Assembly: GCA_015179045.1 (NCBI GenBank)
Contig: WHUZ01000031.1
Coordinates: 1-64,000 of the forward strand
Origin: Kalaharituber pfeilii
Lineage: Eukaryota; Ascomycota; Pezizomycetes; Pezizales; Pezizaceae
Direction of reading: 5' to 3'
DNA length: 64,000 nucleotides
Each line of letters starts with the position of its first letter. Within the stretch, counting starts at the first letter, position 1. Positions 40,593-52,294 of the stretch are shown here, piece by piece. Below the pieces are notes generated by a model, which worked only from the letters and a program-made list of their open reading frames with translations, was not told where the DNA came from and did not search any database. The position numbers and the translations under genes were made by a program.

Positions 40593-43500
40593 CTTAAAGT
40601 TGAAAGAATTAATAAAACGAGTGCCTCCTTCTTAAGCTGAGCTCCGTACAAAAGAATGACAAGTTCCAATTGGCCTAATAAGAATATCAATGGCAACTGA
40701 AGCAACGTTTTGGAAGAGAGGGATGGCTTTGCGGTATATAAACTAGCTAGGAGTCATTTATATTTAATTTCTAATCTGGTTTCTTCACTTCTTTGGAACG
40801 ATAGCTGGTGGGTGGAACCAATCGTCACCCCCACTTCATCCATATATCTCTTCACGTCCTTCACGCCTCTAAATGCTGCTCTCGGTCCGAGACAAGAGAG
40901 CAGCCATGGCTCGACCTCAGCCGCATTGAAAGCACAAGCGACTCCTCTTTCCTGTTCCATCGAGAGCTCTATCGCAACTAGCTATATGTCAGCCGGATCC
41001 ATATCTCTCATGCCACTTCCTGCCGCCCTAGGCTAGAGAAGGGAAAGGAACACAAAAAAAAAAAAAGAAAAAGAAAAAAAATAATAAAAGGATATACAGG
41101 TTCAGGATATGAATATTATACCCAATAAGCGTAAAACCGATTGAACACGGAAGGGTGAATGCAGTTTGGTTACACGGTTCAATTTGTATGGTATGAGAAC
41201 AGGGGAAGGTATAGAGTTCTGGGTATATGCCGTAAGACGGATGAAGAGGAAGCACCTAGAAATGGCCTAGAGAGGCCTTCCGGGTAACCAACCTGCGGCC
41301 TTACGATAAAGGGAGATCTGACGGCGGACGCTATATTGAACTGCATAAAAAGCAAGGACCGGACACCCACTTCGGAAAGCATGACCTGAGCCTATCATTT
41401 ACTGCAGTTTCCGTGTAATAATTCGTGCTGGAGGGCAGAGATCGCCCAGAGCGGTCTAGCTCGGTTGTCTATGTAATTGATAAATTTCCAGAATTGGGTG
41501 CACAAGATATAAATGCTGCATGGTAGAGAAAATGATATATGCCTCATTCAGGTACAGTAATCCTGACTCATGCTCATCATACGCCATGACCGGCTTAAGA
41601 TATTGCATTCAACATGATAGTGGGTAGTGGGTGATAGGAGCTGCACAGAGTTCCTAGGTGGTCCCAGTATACGTGGTTACATGTGCAGTATTTGCCTGAA
41701 CATGCAGGCTATCGACAAATCGACGAGCTGAGAAGGAGGAGAGCGCAGGTCCTACTGTCGGCGCGATCGGAGAAGCGGCCGGTAGCCATACGGCCCCCCG
41801 TTAGTCAGGGGTCGTTTGTGGAGTTCGAAGATAAATCTGTAGCAAGAAGAAGCACTTGTATCGAATTAAATCTTTTCCTCGTTTCAGGTGATTTTAGGTG
41901 GCGGTTGGAAGGCAACGTCCTCAAGAGCGCCTCATAGGCATGTGCTGGTGGCCATACTTATGGAGGATGGCAGAACACCTTAGGTACTCTAGTTGTAACC
42001 TGCTACGCTATTCTCGAGGTATGATACCGCTACTGCCAAGGGCTGCCAAGCCCTCCGTGGAGGCGACCAAGTCCCATAACCAGGAGGCTGCACTGTGCAC
42101 TGTGTGCCTGTAGGAGTATGCAAGGCCCGCTAGCCCGCCTGCAGTTACTGCAGATATCGTGCGAGTGGGTGGATCATGATTATGTTTGGTTGTCGCTGTC
42201 CATCGACCCCTGATAATGATGCCCCTGGCCGTTGAGCAAAGAACCCTTGTATTGGCCCCTTGCCCCGACTGCGGTGGAGAAGGGATGCGCTAGTGGATCC
42301 CTATGGAGCAGCTGTCAAAGTAGGGCCATGACGTTGATCCGTGTCGCAAATCTGAATCAGTGGAGCCGCGAGACCGTTACGGTAGGAACCAGACTATGGT
42401 AGGTAGGTACGCTAGTTACACCAGCACACTGCAACCCCCAGTCTCGAACCGGAGTAACGCTTGATGTGAGGTAGCCGCATAATAAACCGAGCTGAAAGTG
42501 CTCCACTTGATTCGTTCGCACCATGATTCAGTCTGTTATCGTTTAATCATTTATGCGTTCAGCCGCTCGATATTAGCGTTCGTATGACGCGCGTGAATCA
42601 GCCAGCGAAGAAAAAGTAGAGCTGACTGGCGGAGCCAGCGCTGCACACAAAGGTAATTGAAAAAGCTGCGGATTACAATGCATATACCTACTCAAATGCA
42701 GTTGAGCACTTACTTGCACTTAACACACAATTGGAAACCTCTCTCAGCCGCAGGATTACTACAAGCACAATCTTCGTGCAGCAGTTGATGAGGAGTATTC
42801 TGATGAGTGCTTTGGTCATACGGCTTGTCTCTGGAACACTCAGCCCTGCGTATGTATATAACTGAGGATGAATGGTGCACTTGGTAGGGTGAAGATCAGG
42901 AGGCTACCTGCCGCCCGCTTTCTGCCTTGCATATAGCACGGGCATAGCCCGAATGCATACTAGTGATCACCCAAGGTGTAAGAGGGTTTATCACCAATCA
43001 TGAGTGGAATCGCCGTTCCGTTGCATGCGCAGCTACTTCAACTCTCTTTAATTCCCGTCCTGTTCTGATGATCTAGAGTACGGCACCTTCTGTTTGAAAG
43101 GCTGCAGGCAGCTGTGGCCGTGTTTGACACTGCTCCAACCTATGTGAACTCTACTTTCAAAGAAGCATTCAAGAGCTACCGACAATTGCAAAGGATACAT
43201 AAATATAGCCAACCAAATAATTGGGTCTGGGTTTGGGCTAGTTCTTAGCGCCGAATCACAAGTGTCAAAGTGCCTTAACATACCTCATATCATAAACTCT
43301 GGGATTATGTCTGGATTTGGATAGTAAAATTTTGCTGAATTCTCCTTTCTCCACGTTCTTACCAGCTCGGATTCGGTCTTCTGAATGCGACTACTAATGA
43401 TAATGCTGGAAACTTGCACATCAGATGAAAATGCAGGGTTAACCGGACGAGGCTAGGATCTACAACGGAAGAAGCAGAACCGATGGTCAGCAAGATGCAG

Positions 43501-44693
43501 AACCGGCCTTGTAGAGTACCTAGTTATAAACGCAGCTGGCGAATTGGGAGTACGTGTATGTCAAAGATAGGAACTTGGATCAGTTAAAGGCAGTAACGTA
43601 ACATGATTCTACACAAACTGTATAATGCTAGTATCCCCAGACCGCGCCAGATGAATACATAGTCCTGTTAGGTTCTTATGTTCGGGAGGGGCATGGCTAG
43701 TAATCGCCATCTCCCTACAAAACGTATAGAGTCACAGCGAAGAATAAAACGCTTTTTTTTTTTGGAAATGCTAGCTCGGCGAACTGTGACGGAGCAAGTA
43801 AAAGAGCGATAAATCAGAACATTCTGAAACCCAGAGGCTCTGATTCTTCACTTGCATATATACGATCTCCGGCCGGAGTTCGAATCATTGCTCTGCTTCT
43901 GTGCTATATTTAGAATTGAAAATAGAGACTATTGTAGTTAATTGCCTTGCCACCCGCTGAAAATGCAGAAAGATATGGAACACCTGCCTCAATAGGCTTT
44001 ATAGGGCAGAAATCCCCTGTATACCATGCTAGCACGTGTCTCAATTTTAATTCGATTCTTTGTTGGGCAGCTGGTTCGCCAAAGGACCCCTATTTCGAAA
44101 CTACTTAGTACTTGATACCAGCAAAGGGCGTATGTCTACTTGGGCGACTCTTTGATTCCGGCCGTAAAGTGGATCCTTGAATTAAGATAGTTTGGCACTA
44201 TCATAGCTAGACGATGCCACCTGACGTCTTTGCCTGAAGCGGCAAATGTGGCGCAGTTTCGTGCAACATCACCTTGGACGGATTTCCTAAAGTGGTAGTC
44301 CAGGGCTCACTTCCACATATGGACTCTAATCACTATCACCCGCCCACAACCACCTTCATTCAGGGTATACTGTCCCAATAATGTGCTGGACCATGCCAAA
44401 TGCAATGAAAACCAGATTGCACATACGTTACATCGGCATTGATCCAGCGATTCGACTGTGCATGACTTGATGTTGCTGATACGAGGCCCCGTCAGACTGC
44501 TGTCGGACTGCTGTGGAACATGCTTAGCGAAATATGGTGTGAGCCACATCCTGACGTCCCTCATTGATTTACACAGGAAGTGAAGTTGCTTGCCGCACTG
44601 CATCCCACAAGCATGAAAACAAAATGGTCGTGAAAAGGCAGGCTTAGACCAAGTCTCCAATACCCATTTACTAAGCTAAGTCTCAATATATTA
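40593..44693. other. 4.1-kb gene-free interval
   Basis: No coding region with family similarity on either strand; open frames are short and scattered. It begins with the chitin deacetylase promoter. An A-rich run lies at about 41054-41090. No tRNA or structured RNA could be supported. Confidence 0.5.
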
Positions 44694-45318
44694 GCGGTAT
44701 TCAGATTAGAAAATCCGGCTGGATTTTATCTGGTTTTTCCAACCAGTTAAACCAGTTTCTTTTCGCGAAATAAATCCGGTCGGATTTTTGCGACACTGCA
44801 TATATATGATGCATATTGCGGGCCTCGATGCAGTATCCGGGTCTTGACATGCATAAATTCCGGTGGATTTTGAATAGCGGTATCCAGATTAGACTGTCTC
44901 CATAGAAAATGAAATCCGGTGGACAAACCAGTTTACCTGGGCTGAGGTCTGAGTACCCTCTCGTGAAAATCGAACTGGACTTTGAGAATGGAAACCGATC
45001 TTATCCACCCACATTTATGCGTGCCGAGTCCTGAACACTGCATCGGGGCGGTGCACAGTCCGGAAAAAGTGGCACCGTCGGGGGACGTAAAACAATAACA
45101 GATCCGCAATAAGCATCATATATGCAATGCCGTATGCAGTTGTCCCAGAAACAGGACTGGATTTTTTTCATGAAAAAACTCGAGAATAATCTGCTTTAAC
45201 CAGTTTGCAGCATGAAAAAACCAGATAAAGTTTTGTATGGAGATGGCCGGATTTCCCAGACTTGATAAAATATTTAAATCCGGAAAATCCGGCCGGGCTT
45301 TTCTAATCTGAATACTGC
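44694..45318. mobile_element. MITE-like element with terminal inverted repeats and TA target duplication
   Basis: The left end GCGGTATTCAGATTAGAAAA is matched inverted by the right end, which ends ...TTCTAATCTGAATACTGC. Both are flanked by TA (44692-44693 and 45319-45320), as in Tc1/mariner-type insertions. The inverted similarity continues inward (AATCCGGCTGGATTTTATCTGGTTTTT against AAGCCCGGCCGGATTTTCC and, after an indel, TTTATCTGGTTTTTTC). No transposase is encoded. A second copy of the left end (TAGCGGTATCCAGATTAGAC) sits inside at about 44875-44894. Variants of AAATCCGGnnGGATTT recur through the element. Confidence 0.8.
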
Positions 45319-46009
45319 TATCAGTCAGTCTCATGCCAAGAATTTCTATCTACGGCGACTTCAATTTGAAGTTTAGTACTGCCAAGAAATCAACGAGTAC
45401 GGACTACTAGTATGTACCAGTGCCAGTACTCAGTACTTGCTAATCCCGAACTCAGTAGTTGCATACAGCAGCCTGCTCTAAACACTGTCTACCAACCATA
45501 TTTCGAAAACACCATCTCAAGACTTCGACATCCTCAACGAATAAGCATACCGGCCTTCTCCGCCCAGTGAGTGTTGATCTTACGCCGTACATATACTACC
45601 TCTTACCCCTGAATTTGCTAATTCACATCACTTGCAAACCTGTTGATTCATGACCTCTTCAAAATCCAATGCCAATACCTCAAATTCTACTATTGTCTTA
45701 CATGAAACTTTTCTTTGATATATTTAGCTTTCAGCTGCAGATCCTTTACTGACACAGTTGATAGGTATATTTGAGCAACTAGTCTTGCAACAGCTACGCA
45801 CTAGTTGTACAAGTGTTACGTCCACGTACAATTCACAAGGCCAAGTCATTTGCCAGCTCCCTGAAATCACCTACACCTTTCAGCGCACACGATCAAACCA
45901 ATTGCTGTTACAGAGACAGTAACAGAATTTTGCAAGAAACTCTATAGCTTTGCTTTGACAACCTGTGCTACCAGAACTGAATAGCTCAATGTAAATAGAT
46001 TGGGTATCA
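45319..46009. other. Intergenic region upstream of swi5
   Basis: No gene recognised; presumably contains the swi5 promoter. Short TACT/AGTACT-rich stretch near 45378-45445. Confidence 0.5.
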
Positions 46010-47446
46010 ATGGGTGGCAGTGATATGACACCTGATCTTCCCATCGCCGCTGTTGGTGATGCAAATCAAGAAGCTGGCTTGGAGCCCAATGAGGCTGCTG
46101 CCTCAGAATTAAGTTCTCCATCTGCACCTTCTTCCGGGATTGTTCCTTCAGCAACTTCCTTATCAATGGGCGCTTCCAAAGCACTCAATTCGAGCTCAAA
46201 AGAGCCTGCGGAAGATGAGACCCAGATAGCACCCAAGACCGCTGATGATCGTCGACTGGTAAGGATTTATTTCCTTTTTTTTTTCTTTTTTTTTGGTTCT
46301 CACCTGCCAATTCCAGCTGCTATGAGCGTGTGGTACCTATAATGTCTCCTTATTGAGCTGCATCCTTTAGCTCAAATCTGAAAATACTGCTGTGGCAAAC
46401 CGGCGCATAATCGTACTATCTCGTTAGGGATCTCCAACCCTGCAGTCAAGAAATACTCACACCTACTTATTACTTTTGCAGGAATCACTCAAATCACAGT
46501 CTGCAGATCTCGAGAAGCAACTAGAGGAAGTTCTTGCCAAACAGAAAGGGGTCAACTCAATGCTTAAGTACGTAGCTACCAATGCAATTACAATAGCAAC
46601 CCTACTGCTTTCCCAGATGTTTCACTTCCCCCCCAGACAGTGTCTTTATAGAGTCACATATTTTCTTCTTTTGTACTTCCTTTCGACAGTCCGCTGTCCG
46701 CCAAGACTATTCCGTCACTTACTATCTATCTGGTTCGTTGTTGAGATACTATGACATACTATGATTAAGATACTCTCCATCCTTCTCAGCGCCTCAAACG
46801 TTTATTTCCTCTCATATATGCACACGTGCGCATTGTTGTGCTACTGGTGTATATACCAAGCCTGGGCTTCAAAACAGATATGTCCAATTTCTTTTCTGGA
46901 CAGAAACAAGAAAAGAAATTTATAATGTCACATTACTTTTCCGCCCCTCATACTACTACGTAGCTGACGGTATACACGTTATAACAAGGAACCCCAGTAA
47001 CCCTGAAGCGACAGTTAAGCGGCACATCTCCCTGCTACATCAGTTCAACGAAATACGAGACGTAGCACAGGGACTTCTGGGTCTGGTATGTGTACTCTTA
47101 TATCGCAGCTTATTATTTGCTGCCCTCATAATTCCGTCCCCACTATACATGACCTATGACCTGCCCTCTATGCTCTGCTTTACACGGCTCACGTACGCAT
47201 ACCGTCTCGTTCCGTTCGGTTATGGAGCTAAATATGAATGGATCTTGGCTAATGGAGGAATGTGAATAGATAGCAGAGAATCGAGGGGTGAGGGTCCAAG
47301 ATATATACCTAGGTGAGTTTAGAGGGTCTGGATTCTTTTCTACAATTGAATTACAAATGGGGCCTTCAAAGGCTCCAGTACTTTTGGAGGAGTACAACGG
47401 GCTTATGCTATCAACGACAGAGTTTGGCCTTGATCCGGACGATTGA
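46010..47446 (+). CDS. swi5: DNA recombination/repair protein Swi5
   Basis: Small mediator that, with Sfr1, helps Rad51/Dmc1 filaments in homologous recombination. Five exons: 46010-46258, 46482-46567, 46998-47085, 47270-47312, 47421-47446. Total 163 aa. The N-terminal ~83 residues are acidic and Ser/Ala-rich. The conserved C-terminal Swi5 core is assembled only by splicing: coiled coil ESLKSQSADLEKQLEEVLAK, then NNPEATVKRHISLLHQFNEIRDVAQGLLGL, then IAENRGVRVQDIYL and EFGLDPDD-stop. The family hallmarks HI.LLH..NEI.D..Q.L.G..A..RGV and the terminal EFGLD.DD are all present in order. The introns are long for this genome (223, 430, 184 and 108 bp). Intron 4 has no stop in frame. The 47269 acceptor is chosen to keep IAENRG in phase. 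Confidence 0.88.
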
Positions 47447-48086
47447 GTGGCTCTCCATAGCATCTTTACTTGGTACACAACACTTCTATAAACCGTCACA
47501 GAGTCCCACTGCTAAATAGGGAATCATATACCTTAATTGTTGTCCTCCAACAACATATTAAAGGCATATCTTGCAGATATTCCATGTAATAGAACGAACT
47601 TCATCCTTCAATTGTCATCATCCAAGTGGCTCATGCATTTTTATATTGATACCCTTAATCTAATAAATCCATCCCGTCCACTTATGCAGGCACCCAGATC
47701 TACATCACATTTATCCACCGTACCCCCACTACCTCCACGCGTAAACAATATCAGTTCCCCAAGAGGCATGAAAAAGGAGGAAAAAATACATAAAAATATT
47801 CAAACCCATCGTATTCAAATCCATCGGAATGTCAGCATTAAAAAAAGAAGAAAAGAAATAGCCGGACACTAACGCCAAAAGCCCGTAGCTCCCCATAGTA
47901 ACAAGCTAGAGCTAAAAATCTCTCAATTATACATTAGTAGACTATATAAACGGTGAGTGAGGTGTGAGAGCGGAGTAGATCAGACAAAGCAACACTCCTA
48001 AAACTCTGCCTCTCACTCCCCATCCATAATTCCATGCACATCGTAAACTAGTAGTGAAAGCAGAGAAAGAACAAAAAAATTCAGAT
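47447..48086. other. Convergent intergenic region
   Basis: 3' flanks of swi5 (+) and the ABC transporter gene (-). No gene recognised. Confidence 0.6.
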
Positions 48087-51000
48087 TCACTGGTTCTTCT
48101 CCAAACTCTGCAAATTCACCAGCTCATAATACTTCCCCTTCTTCGCGAGCAACTCGCTGTGGGTGCCAGCCTCGATAATCCTGCCCGCGTCAAACACATA
48201 AATCACATCGGCCTTCTGAATCGTGCTGAGTCTGTGTGCAACTGCAATGGTGGTCCTGCCCTTAGCGGCCTTATCCAATGCTGCCTGTACGACCTTCTCG
48301 GATTCAGAATCGAGCGCGGATGTGGCTTCGTCGAGAAGCAGGACGCGCGGATTGCGGATGAGGGCGCGCGCGATTGCAATGCGTTGTTTCTGACCACCGG
48401 ACAGCAGGGTACCTTTAGAGCCGCAGAGGGTGTTGAAGCCATCGGGGAGAGACATCTGCCGTTACTCTATAAATATGTGCTCATGAAGAGATTCAGGGTA
48501 ACGATAAACTTTCCGGGTATGGGGAAACTCACGATAAAATCATAGATATTCGCGTCCTTACACACCTGCACAATCTCCTCCTCGGTCACATCCTCTCTAT
48601 CAGCTCCCAACAAAATATTGTCCCTGATCGTTCCCTGGTAAAGCGTCGGCTCCTGCGACACCAGTGCCAAGTACTTCCTATAGTCATTGATATTCAACCT
48701 GCTTATTTCCCTCCCATCTACAAACACGCCTCCCGCCAGCGGATTATAGAACCTTTCAATCAGAGCGATAGTCGTGGACTTTCCGCACCCGGACGGGCCG
48801 CATAACGCTACATACTGTCCCGGCTTGACGACAAGATCCAAGCCCCTTAATACCGGCTGGTTCGGGCGCGTCGGATACCTAAAATGCACATCTCGGAACT
48901 CGATATGCCCCTCCATGTCCGTCACCTTCTCTCCCTCGTCCGACCACGAATCAATCTCAGGCTTGCGATCGAACAGGGTCCGGAGCTCATGGGCAGCATG
49001 CTTTGCTTTACCCATGTCGGGGGCAAACGAGAAAATGGTACCCGCAGACTGCGAGCCGAAGATGATGGCGGTGAACACAAGGAAGAACTTGAGCATGTCA
49101 TATTCGCGCTTCCTCATCAGCGTCCCGCCGTACCAGAATCCGAGGGCAATACAGAAGAACAAGAAGCTCTGCGAGGCGGCGTAGAGTGTGGAGGACCTGA
49201 GAATCGAAACAAGCGACTGTTTGCCTTGCTCAACAAGAGACTCGTGGTAGTGCTGCAAGACGTCATTCTCCCGCGTCAAGCTGGCAACAGTCCTGATGGC
49301 TGAGGTAGCTTCACAGGCATAGCCTGCACTCGACTCGTATGCCTTCTTGCTCCGCTTCTGGAACTGTGCAAGCATCCAGAATCGGAAGAAACCACATCCG
49401 AGCAGGATAGGAATGGTGGCAGTGCAGACAAGGGCGAGTTTCCAACCAATTGCACATGAGACGGCAATTGCGGCAATGAGGGTGGTAATGACGTTGAGGA
49501 TGGTACCAAGGGTGACGCCAGACATTCCCGCAAGATTGGTAGTTTCAGTGGAGAGGAAAGAGGTGAGGGCACCTGCGGTATTCTCCTCCCTGTCAAACCA
49601 AGCGATGTCTTGTCGGAGCATAGTGCGGAAAGCACGATCGCGGACACGGTGGATAAGGCGCTCTGCACAGTATGCGAAGCAGTAGCCCTGAACAACGTAT
49701 GAGATCAATTCTAGATACCCACATGTTAGCATATTAACTCAACACAAATAATTATGAGATATTTGGTAACTTACGGACAAAGGCCAACATTAAATACATT
49801 CCACTCCAGAAATTAGCATCCTTTCTCAACTGTCCATACTGTTCCGGTGGTGCTGACAAAGCCACAATACTCTTAGCGAACAACACCGCTTGCGTTGGGT
49901 ACCCCCCACCACAAATGACGGAGGAAATTAACCCAATGATCATGTAGAGCTTCTCTGTGCTGTTAAACTTAGCCGTCATCACAATCAAGCTCCATAGACT
50001 ATATTTGCTATTGACATCACTAGGCCTGCTTTCCAATGCCAGACTGCTCTTAGATTTGCTCGTGGCAGTCTTCTCAAGTTTATATGCAACCTTCTCGTCA
50101 TCAGGGTCGACTTCTGGGAGTTCGCCTTTCTCCGTTGGCATGCGGGTAAGCTTCTCAGCATCAGTAGCGATAGCGGCCTCCGAGCTTTCTTCATTGTTCC
50201 GTGCGCCAATTCGTTGTGCCTCGACCAAATTATAGTATGCTCCACGTTTCTCCAAAAGCTCGTCATGGGTACCTTGCTCAACGATGCAGCCCTTTGTCAT
50301 CACAACAATGTTATCCGCGGTCTTGATAGTCGAAAGACGGTGAGCAATAACGATTGTAGTTCTTCCCTTGCTTGCCGCGTCCAGAGCACCCTGTACAACG
50401 CCTTCGGATCTTGTATCCAATGCAGAAGTAGCCTCATCCAAAAGCAAAATCTTAGGATCCGAAACGATAGCACGGGCAATCGCTATTCTCTGTTTCTGAC
50501 CACCAGAAAGCAGGAAGCCGCGTTCACCAACGTTGGTCTCGTAACCCTCCGGTAAGCTTCTAATGAATCCGTCAGCATTAGCCATTTCGCAAGCCTTAAT
50601 CACAAGCTCGCGTTTCTTCTCCTCCGCGGCATTTTCATGAACAGTTCCAATCAGACCATGGCAGACGTTTCCGTAGATAGTAGTGCCAAACAAGACAGGT
50701 TCCTGCTGTACAAGAGAGACATTCTCGCGAAGCCATCGAAGGTTGAGTGTGCGGATATCATGACCATCGAGAAGGACTTGTCCGCCAATTGGGTCATAGA
50801 ATCTCTCAACAAGACCAACAATGGTACTCTTTCCGCTTCCAGAGGCGCCAACAAGAGCAGTAACTTTACCAGCTGGGATCACAAGGTTCAAATCGTGAAG
50901 AACCACTACTTCTGGCCTAGAGGGATATACATGCTTGATATTCTTGAACTCAATGGTGCCCTGCACATTGTCAAACTTCTCACCCTCATCGAGAGAAGAA

Positions 51001-52294
51001 TCAAGGGGAGAGGTGCGGTCGATGGTATTGTAAATCTTTGCAGCGGCAGCAGTCGCAGTAGTAAATGCTTGAGCATTCGGCGCGGCATTCCCGAGGGAAA
51101 ATGCGCCAATCATAATTGCGAGAAGCACAGTGATAACAGCAGAAAGATTGATGTCGCCGGTAACGAGGAAGCGAGATCCTTGCCAGAATGCAAGTCCATA
51201 ATTTAGATAGACAACGCACATCATGCATCCAACCATACATCCCAAAACTGCTCTCTGCTTGAAACCCCATTTCTCCGCCACGGTCAAATGGGAGTCATAT
51301 TGTTTTGCGAGCTTATCTTGGGTGCTGAAGGCAGTGGTATTTCTGATACTGGAAATGACTTCTTCTGCAACGCTGCCCCCAGTTGCAAAAGCTTCAAGTG
51401 AAATCTTGTTGAACTTGACAGTGAAGCGTGACCCGGTACCCATGACCAGGACAATGGCAATGACAGTAGACATCAAGATAAGGGTCAACTTCCAACTCTT
51501 AATGAAGCCAATGATAAATGCTGTGATGAATGTGGCAACAGCAGTAAGTGTGAGCCCAATTTTCTCAGAAATGCCATCTTGGATGAGGTTGGTGTCCGCA
51601 GTGATTCTGGTAGTAATTTCACCAGCACCAAGCTTATCAAAGAAGCCAATATTTTGTCTCAAAATCGCGGCCAAGTATTCCTCTCTGATCTTTTGCGCAA
51701 TGTGTTCACCGACGTAGATAAAAACAACGGTGCAGTAGTAAATGGTGACAAATTCACCAATACCCATGTAGACAAAGTACCTATAAATCTTTGTTAGATA
51801 ATACTTTAAAACTTTAGGTCTAGCCCGACATCGGAAAATACTTACAAAGTGTACTTATTTAGTTCATTTTGGAACTCATCTGGTGCCATTTGCATCAACA
51901 TGAAACTCTGGAACACTCCGGCCAATTGACCAAAAACAATAGTCATCAGCGGCAAAATTGCACCGGCAGCGATGGACGCAAACCCTGCTGTTCCAATAAA
52001 CAACTTGTCGTTGAAGGTTGCATAGCGGAAAAGGTCAAAGTAACTAAGATTTACTTCAGGTATATCCAATTGGCGCTTGATGACATTGGCTTCCTCGGGT
52101 GTGAGATGTTTGTACGGGTCGTCCTCGCTTTGATCTTTCAAATCGATGACTTTCGAGTCCAGCTTCTCGAGAGAATTGTCCTGGTTCTTGCCATTGACAA
52201 TAGAGGCTGTGTCCCCATGCGGAGTACCCGTTTTGCTCTCGCTCGAGTGCAAACTGTGGCTGAGCCGCACTGGATTCGTCTCGTCCTTCACCAT
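48087..52294 (-). CDS. ABCB-type full ABC transporter (MDR/Pmd1-like)
   Basis: Membrane exporter of the multidrug-resistance/leptomycin-resistance type, with (TMD-NBD)x2 architecture. Four exons on the minus strand: 52294-51846, 51780-49775, 49710-48533, 48455-48087. Total 1333 aa, the usual full-transporter length. NBD1 has Walker [10 protein letters not shown], signature LSGGQKQR, Walker [13 protein letters not shown] and the H-loop AHRLST. NBD2 has [29 protein letters not shown] and AHRLST, so both ATP sites look competent. TMD1 spans about residues 75-380, and the linker (about 640-720) is charged. TMD2 follows ([36 protein letters not shown]). The start [11 protein letters not shown] follows the last in-frame upstream basic stretch; an upstream start in frame cannot be excluded. 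Substrate unknown: drugs, lipids or peptides are all possible in this family. Confidence 0.95.

Noticed and set aside
43740..43920. tRNA-like GAGTTCGAATC (B-box-like) near 43876
   Set aside because: No acceptor or anticodon stems could be paired around it, and a convincing A box is missing.
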